NCBI GenBank assembly: GCA_016703005.1
Contig: JADJCX010000031.1
Coordinates: 1 to 64,000 of the forward strand
DNA: 64,000 bases
Direction of reading: 5' to 3'
Source: Flavobacteriales bacterium
GTDB taxonomy: Bacteria; Bacteroidota; Bacteroidia; Flavobacteriales_F; PHOS-HE28
Shown one piece after another: positions 29,485 to 37,876 of the stretch. Each line of letters begins with the position of its first letter. Position 1 is the first letter of the stretch. Position numbers and translations under genes: made by a program. The notes beneath the pieces were generated by a model that was not told the DNA's origin, did no database searches, and was given only the letters and a program-made list of their open reading frames with translations.

Positions 29485-30651
29485 TTCGGCTGGTACCGCG
29501 TGGTGTTCGGATGGAAGGTGCGCCAGCTGTGCCAGAATTCCTGGTAGGCGGGGATGTAGAAACGGGATGTGTCATTACGCTCAATGAGGCTATCGCCCAA
29601 CAATCAGGGGCGCTCGAACGTCGTTCGGACTACCTCCATGGCCTGCTAAGTCAATCCTGGGCACGGAACCCCTTGCGGTCCGGCCGAATACCAATTTCAA
29701 CGAGCTGACCACCGAGCGTATCCTTGATCCAATGGGCGCTTTGCAGGTCATTCCAATCATATGCCCGTGCATGTCCGTTGTAAATCACCCCACCACCCAG
29801 CTCTTCATCTGCCAGCTCGCCGTGTCGCGTTTCTCCAAGCTGCTCTCGATCGTGCCAACATCAAATCCCGCCAGACCTTCATACTCCTCGGTGAAGTTGG
29901 TGTCTGCTTGCATCACAAGTCCTTTCGGGTAACGCTCCATGAACTCGCCAAGGGTCAGCTGCTCTGAGCGCACCTCTGCCAACTGCTGTCCTTTCAAGGG
30001 CCCTGCAATGCACTCGCCGCTCACCTGCCGCCACCAGCTCTTCGTGCGACTATCCTCGAACATGGCGTTGAAATGATCCATGCCCACCAACCGGAAGGTC
30101 TCCTGCTCGCCGTTCACTTTCGGGCTCCAAGCCCGACCTGTGCGACACACCGTGCAATAAGTCGCTAACAACGGCTCGCCACCGATCGTATCCGTCACTT
30201 GGTGGTGGTAGCCGATCAGTTCAATAGGGTACGCGCGTGCATCGCCGTTGCGCTCCACAGCGATCACCAAGCTCTGTCGTTCATGCTGGAAGAGGTTGGT
30301 GTCCGGCAGAGCCATTCGCTTTCCCTTGGGCGGATAGAACATCTTGTCCGCCATGAACTTGTAGTTGAAGGCGTAGAAAACCAGCACGCACAACGCGGCC
30401 GGTATCACCACGGCAATGCGCTTCCACCAGTTGCTCACGCGCAGGTAGTGAATGAACGGGCCGATGACGAGCGCAAGCCCGATCAACCGCACCCACCAGA
30501 TGTTGTTGTGCAACCAGTACGCAATGTTCACTTGTCTGTCGTCCGTAGGCTTGTCCTCCTGACTTCCCGGGAACGGCATGATGAAATACACGCGCATGAT
30601 CTCGGGCACCAGCAGCAGGAGGATGCCGAGCAGAAAGAGCCATGGTCTCAT
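29481..30651 (-). CDS. DUF3179 domain-containing membrane protein, C-terminal part disrupted
   Basis: The first 288 residues are intact: three TM helices ('MRPWLFLLGILLLLVPEIMR', 'VRLIGLALVIGPFIHYLRV', 'RIAVVIPAALCVLVFYAFNY'), then the DUF3179 core with 'DARAYPIELIGYHHQVTDTI', 'PLLATYCTVCRTGRAWS' (the conserved TYCPLC-like cysteines) and 'QVSGECIAGPLKGQQL'. A break at 29785 follows. Other frames continue with 'VIYNGHARAYDWNDLQSAHW' and finish with 'SRFYIPAYQEFWHSWRTFHP', stopping at 29481. At least two further stops or shifts interrupt 29600-29680. The family is of unknown function. It is coupled to the Crp-type regulator by a 4-bp overlap. Confidence 0.72.
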
Positions 30652-30724
30652 GGCGGGAAGCTATGTGGGCAAGTCGTCCTGCCCGCGGCGGTTGTGCGGG
30701 TTGCCTGTTGTTCAGGACGAGGCC

Positions 30725-31831
30725 TCAGGCCGGGTGCTCCTCGTGACCCAACTGGTACAACCGGCGGAAGTGGCTGCGCAACGCGGCGCGCAATGTCGGC
30801 TTGCAGGTGTAGGGCACATTGTGCTCGCGTGCGGTGCGCTCCACGATCGGAGCGATGGCGCTGTAGTGCAAGTGGCTGATGTGCGGGAAGAGATGATGCT
30901 CGACCTGATAATTCAGTCCGCCCACATACCAATTCACCAAGCGATTGCGCGGTGCGAAGTTGGCCGTAGTGCGCATCTCGTGTACGGCCCAGTCGGCTTC
31001 AATGATGCCTTCGCTATTGGGCAAAGGTTGCTCGGTGCCCTCCACCACGTGCGCCAGCTGGAACACACTGCCCATGATCAGGCCGGCCACGAAATGCATC
31101 AACGCAAAGCCCAGCAACACTTGCCACCACGTGAAGTCGGTGAGCAACAGCGGCAGGCCGATGAACATGAAGATCACGAGGATCTTCGTGATGGTCATGC
31201 TCACGAATTCCCACGGCACATTAATGCCGTGCTGCTTCGTTATGCCCTGTTTGCTGAAGCGGGCCAGTGTGAAGTAGTCGTTGATGATCTTGGTTACAGT
31301 AAGCAGGCCGTAAAGGAACCAGGCCAAAACGTGTTGAATGCGATGGATCGGTTTCAGGGGCGCATGGTCGCTGAACCGCAAAATGGCGGGCGGATCGATG
31401 TCCTGATCGTGCTCATCCACGTTCGTGTGGGTATGGTGGTTCACGTTGTGCAGGATCTTCCACGTGAAGACCGTGCTACCCAGCAGCACCATACAGCTTC
31501 CCATGGCCTTGTTCAACCACTGCTTGTTGCTCACGGCCCCGTGCACACCATCGTGCATCATGCTCATGCCGATGCCCGCCAGCCCGATGCCCATGACGAT
31601 GTTCAGCGGCACCAACCACCACGCGCTCATGGGCACCGTGACGAGCAGGACCAGCGGAGCGAAATACATGGCCAACAGCGCAATGGTCTTCGGCACCAAG
31701 CGGATGTCGGCCTTCGTGCTGATGTTGTTCTCCTTGAAGTAGGCGTTCACGTTGCGCCGTACAGCGCTGGCGAACTGCTTTTGGAGCGGGTCGGTGCCGA
31801 TGTAGCGGGGTTGAGGAGTGGTCTGCGCCAT
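30725..31831 (-). CDS. Membrane fatty-acid (acyl-CoA/lipid) desaturase
   Basis: 368 residues from ATG 31831. The three histidine boxes of the di-iron desaturases are present: HDxxH in 'GIGMSMMHDGVHGA', HNxxHH in 'KILHNVNHHTHTNVDEHD', and QxxHH in 'GGLNYQVEHHLFPHISHLHY'. The QVEHH form is shared with front-end and linoleoyl-type desaturases. Four membrane helices occur in two hairpins. It introduces double bonds into fatty acyl chains at the inner membrane and is first in a same-strand run with DUF3179, a Crp-type regulator, pirin and nitroreductase. A TACCTTCG box ends only 8 bases before the ATG. Confidence 0.93.
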   Translation of the reverse strand: MAQTTPQPRYIGTDPLQKQFASAVRRNVNAYFKENNISTKADIRLVPKTIALLAMYFAPLVLLVTVPMSAWWLVPLNIVMGIGLAGIGMSMMHDGVHGAVSNKQWLNKAMGSCMVLLGSTVFTWKILHNVNHHTHTNVDEHDQDIDPPAILRFSDHAPLKPIHRIQHVLAWFLYGLLTVTKIINDYFTLARFSKQGITKQHGINVPWEFVSMTITKILVIFMFIGLPLLLTDFTWWQVLLGFALMHFVAGLIMGSVFQLAHVVEGTEQPLPNSEGIIEADWAVHEMRTTANFAPRNRLVNWYVGGLNYQVEHHLFPHISHLHYSAIAPIVERTAREHNVPYTCKPTLRAALRSHFRRLYQLGHEEHPA

Positions 31832-31839
31832 GTTCGGGG

Positions 31840-31847
31840 CGAAGGTA
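31840..31847 (-). promoter_or_regulatory. Putative -7 element of the desaturase gene
   Basis: TACCTTCG on the minus strand, 8 bases from the start codon. If this is the -7 box, the transcript starts at or within a few bases of the ATG, giving a leaderless or nearly leaderless mRNA. Confidence 0.5.
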
Positions 31848-31916
31848 GTCCCGCTCCCGGGGGCGAGGCTTGGTGCAGGGGTTAACACCAGGGTCACACA
31901 ACGCCCCTGAGGCTGG

Positions 31917-31924
31917 TATCTTCG
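31917..31924 (+). promoter_or_regulatory. Putative -7 element of the GNAT-like gene
   Basis: TATCTTCG, 11 bases before the ATG at 31936 and identical to the element before tRNA-Cys and rpiB. Confidence 0.5.
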
Positions 31925-31935
31925 CGGTCTGAACC

Positions 31936-32262
31936 ATGGCCAAGCAATCCGCCCCTGATGCCATCGACTTCGCGTCGTTGCCCCTGATCGATGAAAAAGA
32001 CATGCGGCAGTTCGTCCTTCAAGTCGGCGAACACCGGGCACGCATGGAATACGACCACCAAGGCGACCGCATCTTCTTGACGCAAACGGATATCCCACGC
32101 CAGTTGGAGGGCTCGGGCGTGGCAGATGCTCTTGTACTGAAGGCATTGACGTTCGTGGATGAGAAGCGCTGGAAGTTGATACCGGTGAGCATGCACGTGA
32201 AGGCGTACCTGCGCGAGCATCCGGAGTGGAAGCGTTTGCTGGTGAAGGGGTTGCACGTCTAG
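31936..32262 (+). CDS. Small GNAT-fold N-acetyltransferase-like protein (YjdJ/Gcn5-related type)
   Basis: 108 residues. 'RARMEYDHQGDRIFLTQTDI' then 'PRQLEGSGVADALVLKAL' is the shortened GNAT core of the small N-acetyltransferase family in which the acetyl-CoA loop reads G-x-G/A. 'WKLIPVSMHVKAYLREHPEW' is the typical C-terminal strand (P-x-C/M-x-x-V-x-x-Y-x-x-x-HPE). Substrate unknown. Single gene with its own -7 box, divergent from the desaturase. Confidence 0.82.
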   Translation: MAKQSAPDAIDFASLPLIDEKDMRQFVLQVGEHRARMEYDHQGDRIFLTQTDIPRQLEGSGVADALVLKALTFVDEKRWKLIPVSMHVKAYLREHPEWKRLLVKGLHV

Positions 32263-32358
32263 TATTATCGGCTTGGCCTTCGGGCGCCAGCTCGACGCGT
32301 CGAGCCTCCTTTTGTTTCGCGGCACCTCGGTTTCCGTGGCGCCTACCTTCACCGGCAC

Positions 32359-32628
32359 ATGGCAAAAGGACAACAGACCTTCGCGAAGCGGCAGAAGGAA
32401 CTCGCTCGGGCGAAGCATCGTGCCGACAAGGCCGATAAGAAGCGCGAGCGTGCGGCCAATCCCGGCAGCGGTGAGTTGAAGGACATGATGGCCTACCTCG
32501 ACGAGTTCGGCCGCATAACCAATAAGACCCCCGAACAGCAGGCCATTGAAAAAGCAACCGCAGAGCGCAGGGCCTTGGAAGAACGCCGCCGCCTTAATGA
32601 ACTGAACAGCGCTACCGACATTAAGTAG
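32359..32628 (+). CDS. Small basic conserved hypothetical protein
   Basis: 89 residues. A highly basic N-terminal half ('QTFAKRQKELARAKHRADKA') is followed by 'ELKDMMAYLDEFGRITNKTP'. The D-M-M-x-Y-x-D-E-F-G motif resembles a small Bacteroidota protein often found with cold-shock proteins; that link is from memory and no cold-shock gene is adjacent. A TACCTTCA sequence (32344-32351) 7 bases before the ATG is a near match to the -7 box. Likely RNA- or DNA-associated because of its charge. Confidence 0.7.
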   Translation: MAKGQQTFAKRQKELARAKHRADKADKKRERAANPGSGELKDMMAYLDEFGRITNKTPEQQAIEKATAERRALEERRRLNELNSATDIK

Positions 32629-32783
32629 CCATTCGTCGGCACTGCCGGGCACCATGCCGCTGCATGGGCTATCGGCGTTTCACTTTCTCGGGACCTGCTT
32701 ACCCCTTCGTGGATATTGTGGGCTTGGGCTGTCCGGCGGGATGCGGATCAAGCACCCCTGGTCATGTCATCCTTTGGAGGCTT

Positions 32784-33257
32784 TCATGTGCTTTGAGTTG
32801 CGTTGCTCGTTTTGGCCGCCAGCTTCTCATCACTGCGGCGCTTGCGTTCATCGTCGCTTACATCTTCCACGTGCGTGGCCAGCCACCACACGTTGTCCCA
32901 CTTATCCTGTACCGCCGCCACGCGATCTCCATAGAATTCGTTGTTCGGCTCGCGAACGCTCGTTGCACCGGCTTCGAGAGCCTGTTGGTAAACGGTATCC
33001 ACATTGGTGACATAAAAAAGGAGCGCTGCGGGCATTGGTGGATGCCGGCCCATGGGATCGCCGATCACGATCGTGGAATCGGCCATGCGCACTTCGGCAT
33101 GGCCGATAGTGCCGTTCGGTCCTTCGTATTGCCGGGTAACCTGGGCATCGAACACTGTGCGCAGGAATTCGAGGAAGGCCGCCACGCCGTCCACCATCAA
33201 GTACGGCGTTATGCATCGGTATCCTGGCGCAATGGGACTGACCTCTGTTGGCTGCAT
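32784..33257 (-). CDS. VOC/PhnB-like glyoxalase-fold protein
   Basis: 157 residues from ATG 33257. 'GYRCITPYLMVDGVAAFLEF' and 'YEGPNGTIGHAEVRMADSTI' followed by 'LLFYVTNVDTVYQQALEAGA' and 'EFYGDRVAAVQDKWDNVWWL' are the paired beta-alpha-beta-beta-beta units of the PhnB-type VOC family, including the 'YGDR' signature. Members are often of unknown substrate. The frame is open further upstream, but the domain begins at the chosen Met. Confidence 0.88.
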   Translation of the reverse strand: MQPTEVSPIAPGYRCITPYLMVDGVAAFLEFLRTVFDAQVTRQYEGPNGTIGHAEVRMADSTIVIGDPMGRHPPMPAALLFYVTNVDTVYQQALEAGATSVREPNNEFYGDRVAAVQDKWDNVWWLATHVEDVSDDERKRRSDEKLAAKTSNATQST

Positions 33258-33664
33258 CGTGGTGTTTTCCGCAGGGTACGCCATTCGCATACCAAGTATG
33301 ATGTGTGCACCAGAGGGGACTTTCATCCTTGGCTCCGCCATGCTCGTTCCACGTCTTGGGGGAAGAGTACCACACCCGTCCTTGCGAATACCCACTGTAT
33401 CAACACCACTACAACACGACCCACAAGCATGAAGCACAAAGGCGCTCCGATACCAATGGTCTATCGCATACTTGCCATCTTCTTGGTACTGATATTCATT
33501 GCGTGGATGGTAATGCTGTATTGAGCCCACGTGCTAGCGCCTGTGAACGGATTTGCCGATTCCGTGCAGTAACATCCACACTCTCCCGCCGATGTACGGT
33601 TCATGTTTATGGGTTCGGGGGATGGTCCGTGTATTGCGCTTGAGAATTCAAAAAAACCGGAACC
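33258..33664. other. Intergenic stretch between VOC and lipoprotein genes
   Basis: 407 bases separating two divergent genes. Apart from the 31-codon candidate at 33429-33524, nothing is recognised: no RNA gene, no strong hairpin, and no clear TAnnTTTG box before the lipoprotein start. Confidence 0.5.
33429..33524 (+). CDS. Candidate small single-helix membrane protein
   Basis: A 31-codon frame from ATG 33429 encodes a basic start ('MKHKGAPIPMVYR') followed by one hydrophobic helix ('ILAIFLVLIFIAWMVMLY') and a TGA. The positive-inside arrangement is plausible for a small inner-membrane protein. No conservation can be judged here, and it could be chance. Confidence 0.3.
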   Translation: MKHKGAPIPMVYRILAIFLVLIFIAWMVMLY

Positions 33665-34195
33665 ATGAAGACCCATCGGCCCCTGAAACGATTGTACACT
33701 GCGATGCTTCCCCTCGGCTTCATGGCCATGCTGGCAGCAGCATGCTCCAGCCCCGGCAGCACGAAGGAGGATGGCACGACCGGCGTCATCGACGAGAATG
33801 GCAATGGCACCACGCAGGATGAAACGGAGGCCATGAACGCAAGCAACGCCGCCCAGCGTACCGAGGAGACCCCTGTTGCCCGGACGCCGGCAGAGGAGCG
33901 CTCAAACACTGCGAGTGATCTGCGCGGCCTGCGCGCGTCTTTGGTCAAAGAACTCGATGATGTCCGCGCACGATTGAACAACGGCACCAACCCTTACCCT
34001 GAGCGAGAGACCGATCAGACCCGCGCTGCTGAGTTGGCCCAAGGACTGGAGCGCATCGACGGCGCCTTGGCCACGCTTGATGCCTCAACCGATGCCCTCT
34101 GGGCCTCAACCCGGGAAGCGCAGATGAAAGAGGTAGAAGACGTGCGCGCATGGTTGCGCACACATGAGCATACGCAGACAAGCGTCAAGCACTAA
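33665..34195 (+). CDS. Hypothetical lipoprotein
   Basis: 176 residues with a lipoprotein signal: 'LPLGFMAMLAAAC' (lipobox LAAC). The mature part is hydrophilic, with an acidic low-complexity linker ('DGTTGVIDENGNGTTQDETE') and a helical C-terminal half ('DLRGLRASLVKELDDVRARL', 'AAELAQGLERIDGALATLDA') likely to form a coiled coil. No family recognised. It precedes gltX by 119 bp. Confidence 0.72.
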   Translation: MKTHRPLKRLYTAMLPLGFMAMLAAACSSPGSTKEDGTTGVIDENGNGTTQDETEAMNASNAAQRTEETPVARTPAEERSNTASDLRGLRASLVKELDDVRARLNNGTNPYPERETDQTRAAELAQGLERIDGALATLDASTDALWASTREAQMKEVEDVRAWLRTHEHTQTSVKH

Positions 34196-34244
34196 AGGAC
34201 TTCCAGTGCCCCGCGACCGGGGGGATGTGCGGAGAGGCGGAGGT

Positions 34245-34252
34245 TACTTTCG
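34245..34252 (+). promoter_or_regulatory. Putative -7 element upstream of gltX
   Basis: TACTTTCG fits TAnnTT(T/C)G and lies 62 bases before the gltX start. Confidence 0.35.
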
Positions 34253-34314
34253 CCGCTCGTTCAAAGAACGCGTTGGGGGTCGTCCCCACATCTTTCACAT
34301 CTCCACATTGCCGC

Positions 34315-35844
34315 ATGTCCGTAAGAGTCCGCTTCGCCCCTAGCCCTACCGGCCCATTGCACATGGGCGGTGTGCGCACTGCCTTGTACAACTATCTGTT
34401 CGCCCGCAAGCATGGCGGGCAGTTCCTGCTGCGCATTGAGGATACCGACCAGACGCGGTTCGTGCCCGGCGCCGAGGATTACATCAAGGAAAGCCTGGAG
34501 TGGTGCGGCCTGATACCCGACGAAAGCCCTTGGGCGGGCGGCCCCGATGGCCCCTATCGCCAGAGCGATCGTAAAGACCTGTACAAGCAGTACGCCGACG
34601 AATTGATCGCGAAAGACAAGGCGTACTACGCCTTCGATACGCCTGAGGAACTCGATGCCATGCGCGAACGGTTGAAGGCAGCTGGTGTTGCGGCACCGGC
34701 CTATAATGCCGTGACGCGCGAGCACATGAAGAATTCGCTCACGTTGAGCGCGGATGAGACAAAGGAGCGCCTATCGCGCGGCGATGAGCACGTGATCCGC
34801 TTGAAGGTTCCACGCCACGCCGAGGTGCGCTTCGAGGACATCATCCGCGGATGGGTGGTGGTACACAGCGCCAACATCGACGACAAGGTGCTGTTCAAGA
34901 GCGATGGTATGCCCACGTACCATCTGGCCAACATCGTGGACGATCACCTGATGCGCATCACGCACGTGATCCGTGGTGAGGAATGGCTGCCGAGCGCACC
35001 GCTGCATGTACTCATCTACGAGGCCTTCGGATGGGAGCGTCCACAGTTCGCGCACTTGCCGCTCATCCTGAAGCCCGATGGCAACGGCAAACTGAGCAAG
35101 CGCGACGGCGATCGCCTCGGCTTCCCGGTTTTTTCGTTGAACTGGACCGATCCAGTGAGCGGTGAGAAGAGCAGCGGATACCGCGAACGCGGTTATTATC
35201 CTGAAGCGTTCATCAACATGCTGGCACTGCTGGGCTGGAACCCGGGCACCGATCAGGAGATCATGAGCATCGCACAGCTCACCGACCTCTTCGATCTGGA
35301 ACGCGTGCACAAGGGCGGCGCAAAGTTCGATCCCGAAAAAACCAAGTGGTTCAATCAGCAATACTTGCGCATGCGCCCCGATGCCGAACTCGGTTCAAGG
35401 CTATTGGAAAAACTGCTGACGCGCGGAATCGAAACCACACATGCGCGCGCAACGCAAGCAGCAGGCTTGTTGAAGGAACGCGCAACGTTCGTGGACGACA
35501 TGCTCGAGGGCGCGTACTTGTTCACGAACGGTTCGCCCTTGATCGATAACCCCACAGCGAACGAAGAACTCGCAAAGCGCTGGAAGCCTGAGGCGGCTCT
35601 GGCCATAGAGGATTTCCTGCTCAAGCTGGAACGCCTGCGCGAGTTCACGCCAAGTGCCATCGAGACCGCATTCAATGAAGTACTGCACGAGAAGAGCATG
35701 AAGATCGGCCAGGTGATGCCGATCTATCGGCTCTTCGTTGCGGGTCGTATCCAAGGTCCGGGCATGTTCGATGTGAGCGCGTTACTGGGCCGAGATGAGG
35801 TGGTGGCGCGCATGAGGGCCGGGCTTCAGCAATGCAGACCATGA
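34315..35844 (+). CDS. gltX: Glutamyl-tRNA synthetase
   Basis: 509 residues from ATG 34315 ('MSVRVRFAPSPTGPLHMGG'). Class I aminoacyl-tRNA synthetase joining glutamate to tRNA-Glu. The HIGH-type signature is 'PSPTGPLHMGG', 'LLRIEDTDQTR' follows, and KMSKS appears as 'GKLSKRDGDR'. The anticodon-binding helical domain takes up the last third. The frame is open upstream to 34225, but the start chosen is where homology begins. The 3' end overlaps folB by 13 bases, and a tRNA-Cys gene follows folB. Confidence 0.97.
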   Translation: MSVRVRFAPSPTGPLHMGGVRTALYNYLFARKHGGQFLLRIEDTDQTRFVPGAEDYIKESLEWCGLIPDESPWAGGPDGPYRQSDRKDLYKQYADELIAKDKAYYAFDTPEELDAMRERLKAAGVAAPAYNAVTREHMKNSLTLSADETKERLSRGDEHVIRLKVPRHAEVRFEDIIRGWVVVHSANIDDKVLFKSDGMPTYHLANIVDDHLMRITHVIRGEEWLPSAPLHVLIYEAFGWERPQFAHLPLILKPDGNGKLSKRDGDRLGFPVFSLNWTDPVSGEKSSGYRERGYYPEAFINMLALLGWNPGTDQEIMSIAQLTDLFDLERVHKGGAKFDPEKTKWFNQQYLRMRPDAELGSRLLEKLLTRGIETTHARATQAAGLLKERATFVDDMLEGAYLFTNGSPLIDNPTANEELAKRWKPEAALAIEDFLLKLERLREFTPSAIETAFNEVLHEKSMKIGQVMPIYRLFVAGRIQGPGMFDVSALLGRDEVVARMRAGLQQCRP

Positions 35845-36191
35845 GCGTGATCGAGGTGAACGGGATCCGTGTGTATGCATACCACGGCTGCCTCAGTGAA
35901 GAGGGCCGCATCGGTGGCCACTACCAAGTTGACATCAGCGTGAAGGGCGACTTCAGCACCAGTGAGCGGACCGACAAGCTTATCGACACCATCGACTACG
36001 GTCGCATCACCGTGATCGTGAAAGAGCAGATGGCCTTGCGCAGCAAGCTCATAGAGCATGTGGGCCGCCGCATTTTCGACGCTCTGAAGGCCGAATGGCC
36101 GGGCAACTTCCATTGGACCGTGCGCCTTACGAAGGAGCATCCGCCTGTTGCGGGCGCCGTGGATCACGTGGTATACGTGCTCGAAGGGTAA
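35832..36191 (+). CDS. folB: Dihydroneopterin aldolase
   Basis: 119 residues. Converts 7,8-dihydroneopterin to 6-hydroxymethyl-dihydropterin in folate synthesis. 'IEVNGIRVYAYHGCLSEEGR' is the N-terminal strand with the conserved Tyr and His of the family; 'DTIDYGRITVIVKEQM' and 'LIEHVGRRIFDAL' carry the DY and catalytic E-x-hydrophobic region; 'VRLTKEHPPVAGAVDHVVYV' closes the fold with the K-P motif. The start overlaps the end of gltX; a second ATG lies 3 codons in. Confidence 0.93.
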   Translation: MQTMSVIEVNGIRVYAYHGCLSEEGRIGGHYQVDISVKGDFSTSERTDKLIDTIDYGRITVIVKEQMALRSKLIEHVGRRIFDALKAEWPGNFHWTVRLTKEHPPVAGAVDHVVYVLEG

Positions 36192-36202
36192 CGGCCGCCG
36201 TC

Positions 36203-36210
36203 TATCTTCG
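36203..36210 (+). promoter_or_regulatory. Putative -7 element of the tRNA-Cys gene
   Basis: TATCTTCG, 13 bases before the first base of the tRNA. For a tRNA gene with a short leader this is close to the expected spacing. Confidence 0.5.
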
Positions 36211-36223
36211 CCGCCCATTCAGC

Positions 36224-36294
36224 GGTCGCGTGGCCGAGTGGCTAGGCACAGCTCTGCAAAAGCTGCTACTGCGGTTCGAATCCGCACGCGACCT
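36224..36294 (+). tRNA. tRNA-Cys (anticodon GCA)
   Basis: A full cloverleaf can be drawn. The acceptor GGTCGCG pairs with CGCGACC (36287-36293), with discriminator T at 36294 as usual for tRNA-Cys. D stem GCC/GGC; anticodon stem CAGCT/AGCTG with loop CTGCAAA and anticodon GCA at 36256-36258; T stem TGCGG/CCGCA with loop TTCGAAT. The 3' CCA is not encoded. Confidence 0.97.
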
Positions 36295-36302
36295 CGATCA
36301 GC

Positions 36303-36327
36303 GAACGTCCCGGCCCCCGGGGCGTTC
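36303..36327 (+). terminator. Hairpin after tRNA-Cys
   Basis: GAACGTCCC (36303-36311) pairs with GGGGCGTTC (36319-36327) through nine pairs including one G-T, loop of 7. It lies 8 bases after the tRNA and is followed by TGCATTTCT. Probable intrinsic terminator, though the T-run is short. Confidence 0.5.
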
Positions 36328-36334
36328 TGCATTT

Positions 36335-37801
36335 CTACCGGGCGATAAGGATCGTCCGCCTCCTCAAGGGGAAGGCCCCTGGTCCGTTCAAGGAGATGGT
36401 GAACACGCCGTTCCGCAACACACTCACGTCGATCGGGGCACCGGTGAACACCCCCGACAGCACGATCCGACCCGGTGCATCATGCACTGCGAAATCGGCT
36501 CCCTCGGGTGCGTTGAGGAATAGGTGGTCCCCGGCGGGCACGGGCCATAACATCAGCGCTTGCTGCGCCAGGTGTTCGTTCACTGCAACATCGCTCGGGA
36601 TGGTCGCTTTGCGATAATGCACCGTTGCACTTGGGGCGTCCTGCCAAACGATGTGGAAGGCGCCATTGCCGAACGTGATGTCGGGATTCTTCTGTGCCCC
36701 CGTGGTTGAGATATGCACCGTATCCGCGGTGGACAGCCCGCCCCATCCGGTCACGCTCCATCTGAAGAGGATCTCGAACTGGCCCGCCTGTCCCTGCTGC
36801 CAAACCACACCAAGTGTGTCGGCGTTACCGGCTATGCGCGGGAAATTCTGGCTTTGGGACATCGGTTGCCCTGGCCATAGGTCGATCAATGGGCCAAGGC
36901 CGAGGGTTTGCAAATGCAGGCCACGACCATAGCTTTTGGTTCCGTTCACCGCGCCGCTCATAAAGACAAATCGCAGCGAGTCTCCGGCGATGTACGCATC
37001 AGGACCACTGCTCGGACACGCGTTAATGGTCCACGCTGTCGGGTCCACTTCAGCACCGGCGCCGAAGGTTGCGCCGCTATCATTGGACACCACCGCCCAA
37101 ATGCTCCGCAGGTTGTTGTCGTTGTTGCGGAACAGGACTACGACCGTGTTTCCAGAGGACATCACCTCGCCTGTACAACAATCGCACACTTCGCCAGGGG
37201 CGATCGGGGTACTTACCGGCACCGGGGGGAGAAACGCCGTTCCGCCAGCCGTTGTGCGGATAAGGATGTATTCAGCGTCGAGCCAACCACTGGCGGTGCG
37301 CATCACCAGCACCGCTGCCTCGCCATTCGGGAGCGCCGCTACCGAGGGCAGTTTGTATTCCTCTCCAGCAGGAGGATCGATCCGCAGCGTATCACCGATG
37401 GACGGAAAGCCATTGACGAAGTGATGCAGATAGATCGGTCCATCGGCGCTGCTGCCTGTGCCGTACACAGCCCATCCATCAATGCCGTCGCTCGCCGACT
37501 GGGGGCCCGTCCAATCGCCCACGTATGGGTGGCCTTGGACCAATGCACTGACCTCCATTTCCACCCACAGCCCCCCACCTACGGAGAGGGCGCCATGCAC
37601 GGCATGCATCCCATCATCACCCCAGAGCACAACCGGCTCACCGTTGGCCGCCAGATATACCCGAGGCCGGAGATAGTCGAGGCCGCCGGGGCCGATCTCC
37701 TCCTCAGCACTCCATATCAATGACTGCCCGACAAGTGATGACACCAAGAGCCCGGGCACAACGGTAACAGAGAACCGCAGGAAAACAAGACTGGTCAGCA
37801 T
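36335..37801 (-). CDS. Secreted sialidase-like beta-propeller protein with T9SS domain
   Basis: 488 residues from ATG 37801, chosen for the signal peptide ('LVFLRFSVTVVPGLLVSSLV'). The body consists of repeated strands with sialidase/exo-alpha-sialidase-like phrasing ('GEVMSSGNTVVVLFRNNDNN', 'SIWAVVSNDSGATFGAG', 'NPDITFGNGAFHIVWQDAP'); 'SNDSGATFG' is an Asp-box-type turn. The C-terminus is a T9SS sorting domain ('LMLWPVPAGDHLFLNAPEGA', 'GVFTISLNGPGAFPL'). Catalytic Arg triad and Tyr-Glu pair of true sialidases are not evident, so enzymatic activity is doubtful. Divergent from porZ, with 75 bp between start codons. Confidence 0.75.
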   Translation of the reverse strand: MLTSLVFLRFSVTVVPGLLVSSLVGQSLIWSAEEEIGPGGLDYLRPRVYLAANGEPVVLWGDDGMHAVHGALSVGGGLWVEMEVSALVQGHPYVGDWTGPQSASDGIDGWAVYGTGSSADGPIYLHHFVNGFPSIGDTLRIDPPAGEEYKLPSVAALPNGEAAVLVMRTASGWLDAEYILIRTTAGGTAFLPPVPVSTPIAPGEVCDCCTGEVMSSGNTVVVLFRNNDNNLRSIWAVVSNDSGATFGAGAEVDPTAWTINACPSSGPDAYIAGDSLRFVFMSGAVNGTKSYGRGLHLQTLGLGPLIDLWPGQPMSQSQNFPRIAGNADTLGVVWQQGQAGQFEILFRWSVTGWGGLSTADTVHISTTGAQKNPDITFGNGAFHIVWQDAPSATVHYRKATIPSDVAVNEHLAQQALMLWPVPAGDHLFLNAPEGADFAVHDAPGRIVLSGVFTGAPIDVSVLRNGVFTISLNGPGAFPLRRRTILIAR

Positions 37802-37876
37802 GGTCCAATGGCGAACTTCGCGCCTCGCACAAGGTATGCCCCCGAAATGCGTTACCAGCACGTTCAAACCACGATC

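Noticed and set aside
36335..37801. Active sialidase
   Set aside because: Asp-box-like turns are present, but the catalytic Arg triad and the Tyr/Glu pair could not be located.
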